NCBI GenBank assembly: GCA_030692925.1
Contig: JAUYBY010000110.1
Location: forward strand, 1-42,148
Reading direction: 5' to 3'
DNA: 42,148 nt
From: Candidatus Zixiibacteriota bacterium
GTDB taxonomy: Bacteria; Zixibacteria; MSB-5A5; RBG-16-43-9
The notes beneath the pieces were generated by a model. That model was not told the origin of the DNA and did no database searches. It saw only the letters and a list, made by a program, of their open reading frames with translations. This document shows, one piece after another, positions 16,665 through 25,285 of the stretch. How positions within the stretch are numbered: position 1 is the stretch's first letter; the number at the start of each line of letters is the position of its first letter. Made by a program: the position numbers and the translations under genes.

Positions 16665-16902
16665 GAAATGACGGATGACTGATGACGAATGACGGATAAA
16701 AAAATGCAGGGGCTGGGTTACCCAAGCCCTTCATTACGTCATTGCGAGGAGGTCATTTGACCGACGAAGCCCATCTGGGCTTCGCCCACATGGGCTCGCA
16801 ATGACGGTGGATAAGAACCCGGTAACCCCATCTTGCCCTCAAGATGGGTCTAATTCATAACGAATGGATAAAGAACCATGGAGGTCTAAAGACCTCCGCT
16901 AC
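16665..16902. repeat. Repeat-only gap upstream of the TPR gene and downstream of the RlmI-like gene
   Basis: Holds five elements and no gene. 16665-16697: a tract of ATGACGGATGACTGATGACG type, matched in reverse at 26426-26458 (30 of 33 bases). 16709-16730: GGGGCTGGGT/ACCCAAGCCC hairpin. 16738-16805: GTCATTGCGAGGAGG...CTCGCAATGAC with inner GAAGCCCATCTGGGCTTC. 16827-16848: CCCATCTTG/TCAAGATGGG. 16880-16902: GGAGGTCT/AGACCTCC plus GCTAC, GTAG-footed on the minus strand. Confidence 0.65.
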
Positions 16903-16906
16903 AAAA

Positions 16907-18082
16907 CTACACCACCTCTAAAATCGCGCATTTCAGATATTCGGTCTCCGGCATAGACAAAAGGATCGGATGGTCTTTTGCCTGGGTGCGGAACTCGATC
17001 AGGCGAAGCGTCTTATGTGCATCTTTTGCGGCTGATTTAAGCATCTCCATAAAAAGGTCTTTAGAGAAATTATGCGAACAGGAACAGGAAATAAGTATTC
17101 CACCCTTGTCTAAAAGCTTCAAAGCTTGGAGATTAATCTCCTTGTAACCTTTCATCCCCTCTACCAATTTGCTTTTGCTTTTCACAAAAGCCGGTGGATC
17201 TAAGATAACCATATCGAATTTTTCATTCTTTTGTACCAACCCTCTCAAGACATCAAAGGAATCCCCTTTTACAAAAGTGCAGAGCTTTTCAACCTCATTT
17301 AACTTAGCATTCTTCTGCGCTAACTCCAAACTTTTCTCGGAGCTATCGATCCCCAAAACACCTTTTGCTCCATTCTTAGTTGAAGCTATCCCCCAGGCAC
17401 CGGTGTAACAAAAACAGTCCAGCACTTTTCTTCCTTTGGCATAGATTGCGCCCATTAACCGGTTTTCCTTCTGGTCAAAGAAAAAACCGGTCTTCTGCCC
17501 CTCTTTCAAATCCACAAAGAATTTCAAGCCGAACTCCTCGATCAGAGCTGGACTCTCGATATCGCCTTTGACAATTTTCACTCCTTGAACCAGACTCTCC
17601 AACTCTCTGAAAGAGGTATCGTTCCGCAGAACTATTCGAGCAGGCAGGAATAACTTCTCGCAAGCCTTGATAATTTCAGCCTCAAATTTCTCCATCCCTA
17701 AAGTCAAAATCTGCAGGACCAAATTTTTCTCATATCTATCTATAATCAAGCCCGGCAAAAAGTCGCCTTCAGAATAAACCACTCGGTAGGAAGAAAGCTG
17801 GGGATAAATCCTGTGCCTGTATTTCAATGCCTGTTCAATCCTTTTGAAAAAGAAATCGCCATCTATTTTCTCATCCTTTTCATAGGTCAAGACCCTTATT
17901 GCAATTAGAGAATGACGGTTATAATACCCCTTTGCTAAGAAGCCCCCTCTAGAGTCATGCACTTCTACAACTTCCCCTTCCCCTTTTGCTTCTATAAGCT
18001 CATCTATCTCATTAGAGAAGACCCACAGATGCCCCTCTCTTATCCTTTTATCCTCGTTCCTTTTTAATCTTATCTTTTCCAA
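16907..18082 (-). CDS. rlmI: Class I SAM-dependent rRNA methyltransferase, RlmI-like
   Basis: 391 aa. N-terminal PUA domain (LKRNEDKRIREGHLWVFSNE) and a Rossmann-fold methyltransferase: SAM motif I VLDCFCYTGAWGIA (about 227-240), acidic GIDSSEKSLELA, catalytic-loop VILDPPAFVKSK, and CSCSHNF with the cysteine typical of m5C enzymes. The pattern DCFCYTG ... DPPAF ... SCSC is that of RlmI, which makes m5C1962 in 23S rRNA; target specificity is inferred from family. Downstream of larC on the same strand, with REP-like hairpins on both sides. Confidence 0.92.
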   Translation of the reverse strand: MEKIRLKRNEDKRIREGHLWVFSNEIDELIEAKGEGEVVEVHDSRGGFLAKGYYNRHSLIAIRVLTYEKDEKIDGDFFFKRIEQALKYRHRIYPQLSSYRVVYSEGDFLPGLIIDRYEKNLVLQILTLGMEKFEAEIIKACEKLFLPARIVLRNDTSFRELESLVQGVKIVKGDIESPALIEEFGLKFFVDLKEGQKTGFFFDQKENRLMGAIYAKGRKVLDCFCYTGAWGIASTKNGAKGVLGIDSSEKSLELAQKNAKLNEVEKLCTFVKGDSFDVLRGLVQKNEKFDMVILDPPAFVKSKSKLVEGMKGYKEINLQALKLLDKGGILISCSCSHNFSKDLFMEMLKSAAKDAHKTLRLIEFRTQAKDHPILLSMPETEYLKCAILEVV

Positions 18083-18114
18083 AAATTTCTCTCGTGTTTT
18101 TTGCTTTGACCTTC

Positions 18115-18174
18115 GTAGGGGCGGAGTTTATCTCCGCCCTATATTTAGGGGGTGGAGGCAAGCTCCACCCCTAC
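18115..18174. repeat. Paired GTAG hairpins in opposite orientation (BIME-like)
   Basis: GTAGGGGCGGAG with CTCCGCCCTA, then TAGGGGGTGGAG with CTCCACCCCTAC. Two different stems arranged foot-outward across 60 bases, the composite layout called a BIME in enterobacteria. Lies between the rlmI start and the larC stop. Confidence 0.75.
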
Positions 18175-18187
18175 GCGATTTTTATCC

Positions 18188-19423
18188 TCATTCTTCTCGA
18201 ATCTTGTCCCTACGGAAGTTTTTTTCTCGCCTCCTTTTTGGGACAGAACGATGTTCTGTCCCTACGCCTGACCAGAAATTCTTTTCGACTTCTCTGTACA
18301 CTTCTCTCAATGCTATCTTATTTTTGTCAGCCAAAGCTCTGCAATCCTCAAATTCAGGAGAAATATGAACTTTTTCTCCATAAGTGATTACCTTTACCCG
18401 TGCTTTTCCAAACCTCGTATTAACCACTTCGATCTTTCGGGGAAGTTTTTTTCTTAAATGAAATTGAGTCCTGAATCCAATGGTTCCGGTCTCGGAAAAG
18501 ATAATGGAAGAAAGCTCATTCAACTTGTTAGCATTACACAGAACCGAAAGAATAGTTCCAGGTCTTCCCTTTTTCATAATGATAGGCACAAGATAAACAT
18601 CCAGAGCACCTTTTTGCAAAAGCTTTTCTGTAAGATATCCTAAGACTTCGGGAGTAGTGTTGTCAATGTTGGTCTCCAAAACTAAAATCTCATCCTGCTC
18701 TAAGTCCTGTTCTTTTTGGCCGATCACCACTCTTAGGAGATTAGGGATTTCCTTTAAATCTGCTGAGCCAGCTCCATACCCCACCTTTTCGATTTTGAGA
18801 TCCAGCCTGGGTGAAAAATCTGCTAAGGTAGTTACGATCGCTGCACCGGTCGGAGTGACCAACTCGCCTTCTATATCAGCATATCTTACTGGAATATCTT
18901 TGCAGAGCTCAACTGTGGCTGGGGCAGGAACAGGAAATTTTCCATGAGAGAATTTGACATATCCTTTTCCAAAAGAAAGCGGAGATGAATAGATTTTATC
19001 GACTTTAAGAATGTCCAAGCCTATAACCGCACCCACGATATCGATTATCGCATCCACTCCCCCGACTTCATGAAAATGGATTTTATCAACACTTACACCG
19101 TGAACTTTTGCCTCAGCCTCAGCTAACCTTCTGAATATTTTTTTAGAATCATCCCTGATTTTTTTATCCAGAGAACTTTTATCAATTATTTTGAATATAT
19201 CTTTCAGATTTCTGTGAATCTTCTCTTCAGGTGCTTTGACCTCAAATTTCGTCCCTTTGATTCCCTTTTTTTCAGTTTTAAAAGCTTTGATCTGATATCC
19301 TGTCAAAGGGAGTTTCTTAAGCTCTTTTTTTAGAGCCGAAATCTCCAGCCCCGCATCTAACAAAGCTCCGATAATCATATCCCCGGCAATGCCGGAGAAA
19401 CAGTCAAAATAAGAGATTTTCAT
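18188..19423 (-). CDS. larC: Nickel-pincer cofactor biosynthesis protein LarC
   Basis: CTP-dependent cyclometallase inserting nickel into the pyridinium bisthiocarboxylate mononucleotide. From the ATG at 19423 the protein is about 411 aa and opens MKISYFDCFSGIAGDMIIGA, the standard LarC start; HFHEVGGVDAIIDIVGAVIG, GELVTPTGAAIV and NIDNTTPEVLGYL follow. It is one continuous frame, unlike the frameshifted larC1/larC2 of lactobacilli. An upstream extension to 19450 falls in a hairpin repeat and is rejected. The last 25 residues (from Val387) are encoded across repeat DNA at 18188-18265 and read VGTEHRSVPKRRREKNF..., not family sequence. Confidence 0.93.
   Translation of the reverse strand: MKISYFDCFSGIAGDMIIGALLDAGLEISALKKELKKLPLTGYQIKAFKTEKKGIKGTKFEVKAPEEKIHRNLKDIFKIIDKSSLDKKIRDDSKKIFRRLAEAEAKVHGVSVDKIHFHEVGGVDAIIDIVGAVIGLDILKVDKIYSSPLSFGKGYVKFSHGKFPVPAPATVELCKDIPVRYADIEGELVTPTGAAIVTTLADFSPRLDLKIEKVGYGAGSADLKEIPNLLRVVIGQKEQDLEQDEILVLETNIDNTTPEVLGYLTEKLLQKGALDVYLVPIIMKKGRPGTILSVLCNANKLNELSSIIFSETGTIGFRTQFHLRKKLPRKIEVVNTRFGKARVKVITYGEKVHISPEFEDCRALADKNKIALREVYREVEKNFWSGVGTEHRSVPKRRREKNFRRDKIREE
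18240..18265. repeat. GTAG-footed hairpin inside the 3' end of larC
   Basis: GGGACAGAAC and GTTCTGTCCCTAC, the same stem as 13915-13943. A second partial foot, TTGTCCCTACG, lies at 18204-18214. Read on the minus strand the hairpin codes the extra LarC tail. Confidence 0.8.
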
Positions 19424-19437
19424 AGATTTACTCATTG

Positions 19438-19560
19438 GTAGAACAGACATTCTTGTCTGTTCTCTTATTCAATGTCAGACACGAATGTCTGACCTACCTG
19501 TGGCAGAATCAACCCTTTTTGATTACCTATTTATAGGACAGGCACAGAAGCCTGCCCTTA
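19438..19560. repeat. Three hairpins between larB and larC
   Basis: 19438-19463: GTAG then AACAGACA/TGTCTGTT. 19474-19497: GTCAGACA...TGTCTGAC then CTAC. 19534-19560: TAGGACAGGC/GCCTGCCCTTA. The first two have the GTAG foot; the GTCAGAC stem recurs at 28357-28397 and 29078-29097. Confidence 0.7.
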
Positions 19561-19563
19561 CAA

Positions 19564-20316
19564 TCACAACTGATTTATCAAACTTGCAGCACATCCAGCT
19601 CCAAAGCCGTTATCTATATTCACCACCACCACCCCAGAAGCACAGGAGTTAAGCATTGCCAATAAAGCAGCTACCCCTCCAAAGCTGGTGCCGTACCCTA
19701 TACTCGTAGGAACCGCAATCACCGGCTTATCCACCAATCCTGAGACCACAGAAGGCAAAGCACCTTCCATACCGGCGACTACTATGATAACTTTAGCTCT
19801 CCTTAATTTATCTAAATGCACTAAAAATCTATGGATACCGGCAACACCCACATCATAAAGCCTTTCCACCCTGTTTCCCATCACCTCACAGGTCAAAGCC
19901 GCCTCCTCAGCCACGGGAATATCTGAGGTCCCTGCAGAGATGACCAAGATGTTCCCTTTTAGCTTGAGAGTTCCTCGTCTTTTAGGCTCCAGGACAAAAA
20001 TCCTGGCTTGCGGATAATATTTCGCTTCCGGGAAATATGGTTTAACTTGCTGGAAAACCTCTTTTTCTATTCTGGTTCCGAGCACTACTGAACCTGACTG
20101 CCTGATCTTCTGGGCAATCTTGACTATCTGCTCAACTGATTTTCCCTGGCAATAGATGACTTCAGGGAATCCCTTTCTCAGGTGACGGTGGAGGTCAACC
20201 CTGGCAAAACCTAAATCCTCAAAAGGCAGAGTCTTCAGGTATTCGAGTGCTCTTTGGGGAGTAAGCCTTTTAGCTTTTACTTTATTTAAAAGCTCTAACA
20301 GCTTCTGAGGGTTCAT
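19564..20316 (-). CDS. larB: Nickel-pincer cofactor biosynthesis protein LarB
   Basis: Carboxylates and hydrolyses nicotinic acid adenine dinucleotide to start the LarA cofactor. 250 aa, related to PurE. Typical LarB text: FARVDLHRHLRKGFPEVIYC, VISAGTSDIPVAEEAALT, then VVAGMEGALPSVVSGL and PVIAVPTSIGYGTSFGGVAA. The start is 3 bases after the dusB stop, so the two are translated together; larC follows after three hairpins. larE and a lactate racemase LarA are absent here, so the cofactor's user must lie elsewhere. Confidence 0.93.
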   Translation of the reverse strand: MNPQKLLELLNKVKAKRLTPQRALEYLKTLPFEDLGFARVDLHRHLRKGFPEVIYCQGKSVEQIVKIAQKIRQSGSVVLGTRIEKEVFQQVKPYFPEAKYYPQARIFVLEPKRRGTLKLKGNILVISAGTSDIPVAEEAALTCEVMGNRVERLYDVGVAGIHRFLVHLDKLRRAKVIIVVAGMEGALPSVVSGLVDKPVIAVPTSIGYGTSFGGVAALLAMLNSCASGVVVVNIDNGFGAGCAASLINQL

Positions 20317-20319
20317 CTT

Positions 20320-21318
20320 TTAAATCTCAGCCCCTATACTCCTCTCTGAGAGAGGAGTATTTGAAAATAAATAGAATTCAAATGCTCTTTTCAAATCTTC
20401 GAATTTCTCAGTAGAGAGAATATTTTTTCTTAATTCCTGATTCCCGGGAAGTTTTTTTAGATACCAGAGAAGATGTTTTCTCATCCTCATAATTCCCCAG
20501 TACTCGCCTCTATCGGTGATGGAAAGCTGCAGATGTCTTAAAGCCAAAGAAACGATTTCTTCAGCAGAAGGGTCGGGCAAGAGAGTATCGTTCTCCAGAT
20601 AATAGTTGCTCCTTTGAAAAATCCAGAGATTTCCCAGAGCACCTCTTCCTACCATCACTCCATCGCAACCGGTCGAATCTATCATTTCCTTGACGTTCTG
20701 AGGAGAAAAAATATCACCTGAGCCCAGAATAGTCAGGTTGACTTTAGATTTCACCTCTCCAATTATATCCCAATTTGCCTTTCCCCTGAACATAGATTTC
20801 CCGGTCCGGGGATGGATGGTTAAGGCGATTACTCCACAATCTTCAGCAATCTTAGCCACCTCCAAAGCCACGATATTTTCTGAATCCCAGCCGCTCCTGA
20901 TCTTAAGAGTTACCGGAAGGGAAACAGATTTGGTCACAGCTGAAACGATCTTTTTTAGAAGTCCTAAATCTTTTAAAACCGCTGCGCCCCCATTTTTCTT
21001 AGTCACTTTCTTTACGGGACAGGCGAAGTTAAGGTCGATCAGATCCGGCTTTAGCCTTTCGACTTCTTTTGCTGCAGAAGCCAGTTTCTCCGGATCTGAG
21101 CCGTAAAGCTGAACCCCTATTGGTCTTTCCTCCTCTTTAAAGTAAAGGAGCCTCAGCGAGTTAGTGTTCTTACGGACCAGGCCATCAGCTGAGATCATCT
21201 CAGTATAGCTTAAAGCAGCTCCAAAACTTCGGGCTAAAATCCGAAAAGTAGAGTCTGTTACCCCAGCCATTGGAGCTAAAATCACTCTACCCGAAAGATT
21301 TAAGTTTCCCAGTTTCAT
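20320..21318 (-). CDS. dusB: tRNA-dihydrouridine synthase (DusB-like)
   Basis: FMN/NADPH-dependent reduction of uridines in tRNA D-loops. 332 aa TIM barrel plus helical domain. VILAPMAGVTDSTFRILAR at the N-terminus, GVQLYGSDPEKLA, LNFACPVKKVTKKNGGAAVL with the catalytic Cys (usually LNMGCPVKKV), then LTIHPRTG and VMVGRGALGNLWIF. The set matches DusB-type bacterial enzymes. First gene of the dusB-larB-larC run. The divergent FHA gene starts 116 bases away. Confidence 0.93.
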   Translation of the reverse strand: MKLGNLNLSGRVILAPMAGVTDSTFRILARSFGAALSYTEMISADGLVRKNTNSLRLLYFKEEERPIGVQLYGSDPEKLASAAKEVERLKPDLIDLNFACPVKKVTKKNGGAAVLKDLGLLKKIVSAVTKSVSLPVTLKIRSGWDSENIVALEVAKIAEDCGVIALTIHPRTGKSMFRGKANWDIIGEVKSKVNLTILGSGDIFSPQNVKEMIDSTGCDGVMVGRGALGNLWIFQRSNYYLENDTLLPDPSAEEIVSLALRHLQLSITDRGEYWGIMRMRKHLLWYLKKLPGNQELRKNILSTEKFEDLKRAFEFYLFSNTPLSERSIGAEI

Positions 21319-21433
21319 GACGACAATATAATTGAATAGGGCTTATTGGCAAGCCTTTTTTGGCAAAGATATTCTGGTAAAGCTGTTGACAAATAAAAAG
21401 AAATCCTTTTTTTAAGTCAGAAGGAGGAGGGAT

Positions 21434-22126
21434 ATGCCTGAAATAGTCGTAAAATATGAGGACAAAATTATCGAAAGGGTGGTTACCGAGAAGAAGAGAA
21501 TAACCATCGGCAGGACTCAGGATAATGACATCATTCTGAATAACCGAGGAGTTTCCAGGAAACATGCTCAGATAGAATTCAATCCAAGCGGGGCAGTGAT
21601 CATCGATAATGAAAGTCTGAATGGGACCTTCGTCAATAACCGCAAGATAACAGAGGAATTTCTAAAGGACAATGACCTGATAACCATAGGGAAATTTAAC
21701 CTGACCTATCGCCAGAGCATATCCAAGGATCCTCGCCTTTCAGATATGGATGGCACTATGGTCATGCAGACTCGAAAACACAAGGACCTGTTGAGCAAAG
21801 ACAGGAAAGAGCAGGAGATAACTCAAAAGGTCGGATGTTCAGTACTTTTAGGCGATCTTAACGTAGATAGAAAGGAGTACCCTCTGGACAAGGAGGTCAT
21901 CACCCTGGGTAAAGGTGCTTTTGTCAATATCAAAGCTCGAGGATTTTTCCTGCCCAAGCTTCAGGCTAAGATAGTGAAAGAGAACGATGAGTATCTGCTG
22001 GTCAGTCTGGGCAGGAAAGGGATGACCCAGGTAAATGGTGAGGAGGTCCAGAGACACAGGCTGAAAAACGATGATCTTATCCAGATAGGTAAATCGGTTT
22101 TCCGCTTCATACAAAGGAAAAGTTAA
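21434..22126 (+). CDS. Tandem FHA-domain protein
   Basis: 230 aa. FHA1 (about 22-95) is complete: TIGRTQDNDIIL, RGVSRKHAQIEF, and NGTFVNNRKI carry the phosphothreonine-contacting Arg, Ser, His and Asn. FHA2 (about 135-226) keeps the fold (VITLGKGAFVNIKARGFF, RLKNDDLIQIGKSVFRF) but lacks the GR..S..H residues, so it is probably a non-binding scaffold. Between them is SDMDGTMVMQTRK, a DGTM threonine like those phosphorylated in other FHA partners of Ser/Thr kinases. A strong GGAGGAGGG precedes the ATG. Its stop touches the next gene's start. Confidence 0.88.
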   Translation: MPEIVVKYEDKIIERVVTEKKRITIGRTQDNDIILNNRGVSRKHAQIEFNPSGAVIIDNESLNGTFVNNRKITEEFLKDNDLITIGKFNLTYRQSISKDPRLSDMDGTMVMQTRKHKDLLSKDRKEQEITQKVGCSVLLGDLNVDRKEYPLDKEVITLGKGAFVNIKARGFFLPKLQAKIVKENDEYLLVSLGRKGMTQVNGEEVQRHRLKNDDLIQIGKSVFRFIQRKS

Positions 22127-22855
22127 ATGCGTCTGGCTTTTTTCTCTGATGTCCACGCTAATTTAGAAGCACTAAAAAGCGTGATCAGAGATTTCGAGAC
22201 AGAGAAAATAGAGAAGTTTTTTTTCCTGGGGGATGCCGTGGGCTACGGACCTGAACCAAACGAATGCTTGAGCCTGATCCGGAAGACGGCTGAAGTACGG
22301 CTGATGGGGAATCACGATTACGCCGCCTTAGGGCTTCTGGATATTAGCTATTTTAATCCTTACGCCAAAGAAGCTATTGAGTGGACCCGTAAGAAGCTGA
22401 CCGAGAAAAGCATTGAGATGATCTCTGGATATAAGATCGACCATCGCTTTGACCTATTTCATCTGGTCCATTCCACTCCCAAAGAGCCTTTGAACTGGGA
22501 CTATATCTTCTATCTGGAAGAAGCTGAGGAGAATTTTTCTTACTTCAATAACCAGATCTGCTTAATCGGGCATTCTCATTCTCCTTTTATAATAAAAAAG
22601 TACAAGGATAAATGTTGTTTCCTGCATGACGAACCGGAAACCCAGATCGAGGAGGGATACAAATACCTTATAAATATAGGTTCTGTAGGACAGCCCAGAG
22701 ATGGCAACAATAAATCCTGTTATCTGATCTATGACTCCCAGGAGAAAAAAGCCTGGCTTAAAAGGATTCCTTATGATCTAAAACGCACTCAGCAGAAGAT
22801 GAAAAAAGCAAACTTGCCCTCTTATCTCATAGAAAGGTTAGCCTTAGGGAAATAA
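22127..22855 (+). CDS. Calcineurin-like metallophosphoesterase
   Basis: 242 aa. All binuclear metal motifs are present: FFSDVHANLEAL (Asp8, His10), LGDAVGYGPEP, LMGNHDYAAL, LVHSTP, and LIGHSHSPF. The GDAVGYGPEPNE text is typical of the predicted phosphodiesterase/serine-threonine phosphatase group (COG0639/YfcE-like). Substrate unknown. Position between an FHA protein and a Ser/Thr kinase, with zero bases to the FHA stop and 17 to the kinase, suggests it could reverse the kinase's phosphorylation, in place of the usual PP2C enzyme. That role is inference. Confidence 0.87.
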   Translation: MRLAFFSDVHANLEALKSVIRDFETEKIEKFFFLGDAVGYGPEPNECLSLIRKTAEVRLMGNHDYAALGLLDISYFNPYAKEAIEWTRKKLTEKSIEMISGYKIDHRFDLFHLVHSTPKEPLNWDYIFYLEEAEENFSYFNNQICLIGHSHSPFIIKKYKDKCCFLHDEPETQIEEGYKYLINIGSVGQPRDGNNKSCYLIYDSQEKKAWLKRIPYDLKRTQQKMKKANLPSYLIERLALGK

Positions 22856-22872
22856 GCAAAAAGGGGTTCAAG

Positions 22873-25215
22873 ATGGGGCTTAAAGATCTATTTCAATTAA
22901 ATACCAAAAGCGCATTCTCGGATTGGACCAGAAGGTTCTCCGGGGTCATTCTGTATATTCTGATAACCTTTCTGGTAATGGTATTATATCTGGACCAGCA
23001 GAGTTGGCTGGAAAAGTTTAACCTGAAATTTCAAGATTTAGGCTATAAGTTCCGGGGGAAAATTGATACCGGGAATGAGCTGGTCATCTTAGCTCTGGAC
23101 CGCCAGAGCTTAGACCAGTATGGACGCTGGCCCTGGTCCAGAGATAAACTGGCAACCCTGGTTGAAAAACTTTCCTCAGCTAATCCCAAGGTTATCTACC
23201 TGGATTTTTACTTACCTTCAGACATAGTTGAGGATACTTCCGGTAGAACCGATCTCCTTACAGGAGCGATAAGAAATGCCGGTAATGTCATCCTTCCTTT
23301 ATACTTCAACTTTGCAGAGGTGGGTTTGACCCCTACGCGGTATCCGGATATCCTTTTGAGCTCTACTCTAAAGAATATCCAGGATAGAGAGGAACTCAGC
23401 TACGATCTACCCTTCAAGGCCAAGGAGGTCTATTATCCAGGTCAGACCTTGGCTGAAGCAGCTTGCGCCTTAGGATACGTTAATCAGGTTCGCGATCTGG
23501 ACAAGAAAGTCCGTCACGAATCGATGATTGTGGCTTATGATGACAATTATTACCCCTCGGTCTGCCTGCAGATAGCCCGCAGATATTTAAATCTGAGGAT
23601 GGAGGATCTAAAAATAGAGCCAGGCGGAAAGATCTATTTGAAGGACACTTTTATCCCCACGGATAACAAGTGGAGATTTTTAATTAACTACGATGGTCCC
23701 CAGGGTTCTTTCAAGTATTATTCTGCATCTTCTCTTTTAGATGGCTCGTTCAGTTCGGATCTTTTCTTCCGGAAGATCGTTCTGGTGGGGTTGACTGACC
23801 TCTCCACTTCCCAGGTAAATACCCCGGTCTCTTCACGCTTCCCCTCTGTGGAGAAAACCGCTTGCGTGGTGGAGAATATTATCCATAAGAACTTTTTGAA
23901 AACTTCCGGATTCCTTTCGATCCTTGATTTCTTAGTTCTTATCCTGATCGGAAGTTTTTGTGCATTTGTCTTACCCAATGTCAACTTGCTTCAGAGACTG
24001 GTTATACTCTTCGTTTTCCTTTTTGTAATTCTCAATTTGAGCTTCATACTCTTTTCCTCTTTTCATATAATAACCAAGCCTTTCTACCCGCTTTTGGAGC
24101 TTCTACTTTTCCTGTTAGTCTCTCCTGGTATAAAATCTCAAAAATCCTCAGCTACAAAGATCCGAAAAGAGGAGGAGGTCGGGGAACCGGATGTGATGCA
24201 GGAAAGGTTTATCCCGGCTGAACCTGAGCCGGAAAAGACTATGAGGCTGGGGCTAAAGGAAGAAACTAAAGAGAGGACACCTACTCCTTTTCCTTCTACT
24301 CCTGTTCCTAAACCGTTAGAAGAGACCTCAACCCCTAAAGTTGAGAAAAGCACTTCGCATATTTCGGTTAGTCAGTTCGGCAGATATCAGGTTCAGGAGA
24401 TAATAGGCAGGGGAGCAATGGGCACGGTGTACAAAGGTGTGGACCCGGCTATTGACCGCCTGGTGGCTTTGAAGACTATCAGATTAGATACTCTGGCTTC
24501 CCCTGAGGAGATGGCTGAGCTGGTAGACCGGTTAATCAAAGAGGCTCAGGCTGCAGGCAGGCTCTCTCATCCGAATATTGTCACCATTTACGATGTGGGA
24601 CAGGAAGGAGACCTTTACTATATTGCTATGGAATACCTGCAGGGATATACTCTGGATAAGATGATCCAGAAGAAATCGGACCTGAATTACAAGATCGTGG
24701 CTAAGATTATGATCCAGACCTGCCTGGCTTTAAGTTATGCCCATGAAAAAGGGATAATCCACCGGGATATCAAGCCGGCCAACATAATGATTCTGGATAA
24801 TTTCGATATAAAAGTGATGGACTTCGGAATCGCCAGGTTAGGCGGCTCTGCAACTATGACCCAGACCGGAATGGCAATGGGAACGCCCAGCTATATTGCT
24901 CCGGAGATTCTCCAGGGGAAGACTGCTGACAAAAGATCGGATATCTTCTCCCTGGGAGTAGTCCTGTACGAGATTTTAACCGGGCAAAAACCTTTTAGAG
25001 GAGAAACCATCAGCGCTTTAATCTACAGCATATTGAACGACCAGCCCCTAATGCCCTCAGCCATAAATGAGAAAACTCCGACACTTTTTGACCGCATTGT
25101 AGGCAAAGCCCTGATGAAGAATCCCGAGGAAAGATACCAGAATGCCTCTGAGATGGAAGCCCAGTTAAAAGAATTCCTTTCCTCTTTTGTCGTCACCCGC
25201 ACTTTCAGGATCTGA
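22873..25215 (+). CDS. CHASE2-sensor membrane serine/threonine protein kinase
   Basis: 780 aa. TM1 at about 24-40, CHASE2 extracytoplasmic sensor at about 45-345 (ELVILALDRQSLDQYGRWPW, VIYLDFYLPSD, FLINYDGPQGSFKYYS, FFRKIVLVG), three TMs at about 348-368, 375-397, 402-417, a Pro/Thr-rich linker (about 420-500) including EKTMRLG and ERTPTPFPSTP, then a Hanks kinase: glycine loop GRGAMGTVYKG, VALK (Lys534), IHRDIKPANIMI (Asp632), DFG (650-652), GTPSYIAPE. The C-terminal helical lobe is complete. It would sense an external signal and phosphorylate cytosolic targets, the FHA protein being an obvious candidate. Confidence 0.93.
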   Translation: MGLKDLFQLNTKSAFSDWTRRFSGVILYILITFLVMVLYLDQQSWLEKFNLKFQDLGYKFRGKIDTGNELVILALDRQSLDQYGRWPWSRDKLATLVEKLSSANPKVIYLDFYLPSDIVEDTSGRTDLLTGAIRNAGNVILPLYFNFAEVGLTPTRYPDILLSSTLKNIQDREELSYDLPFKAKEVYYPGQTLAEAACALGYVNQVRDLDKKVRHESMIVAYDDNYYPSVCLQIARRYLNLRMEDLKIEPGGKIYLKDTFIPTDNKWRFLINYDGPQGSFKYYSASSLLDGSFSSDLFFRKIVLVGLTDLSTSQVNTPVSSRFPSVEKTACVVENIIHKNFLKTSGFLSILDFLVLILIGSFCAFVLPNVNLLQRLVILFVFLFVILNLSFILFSSFHIITKPFYPLLELLLFLLVSPGIKSQKSSATKIRKEEEVGEPDVMQERFIPAEPEPEKTMRLGLKEETKERTPTPFPSTPVPKPLEETSTPKVEKSTSHISVSQFGRYQVQEIIGRGAMGTVYKGVDPAIDRLVALKTIRLDTLASPEEMAELVDRLIKEAQAAGRLSHPNIVTIYDVGQEGDLYYIAMEYLQGYTLDKMIQKKSDLNYKIVAKIMIQTCLALSYAHEKGIIHRDIKPANIMILDNFDIKVMDFGIARLGGSATMTQTGMAMGTPSYIAPEILQGKTADKRSDIFSLGVVLYEILTGQKPFRGETISALIYSILNDQPLMPSAINEKTPTLFDRIVGKALMKNPEERYQNASEMEAQLKEFLSSFVVTRTFRI

Positions 25216-25285
25216 CGAAAACATTAATCAACAGGGGCAGACCCCTGGAGGCTGTTGCCGAAGTCTTTTTTGGGAGAAATTTTAT

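Noticed and set aside
19424-19450. Nine extra N-terminal residues for LarC
   Set aside because: They are coded by a GTAG hairpin and precede the standard MKISYFDCFSG start.
21386-21416. TTGACA box upstream of the FHA gene
   Set aside because: Perfect -35, but the only partner (TTTAAG, spacing 19) would put the transcript start on the Shine-Dalgarno; not called.
25232-25270. CAGGGG/CCCCTG hairpin then T-run after the kinase as a terminator
   Set aside because: The T-run is about 17 bases past the stem, too far for intrinsic termination.
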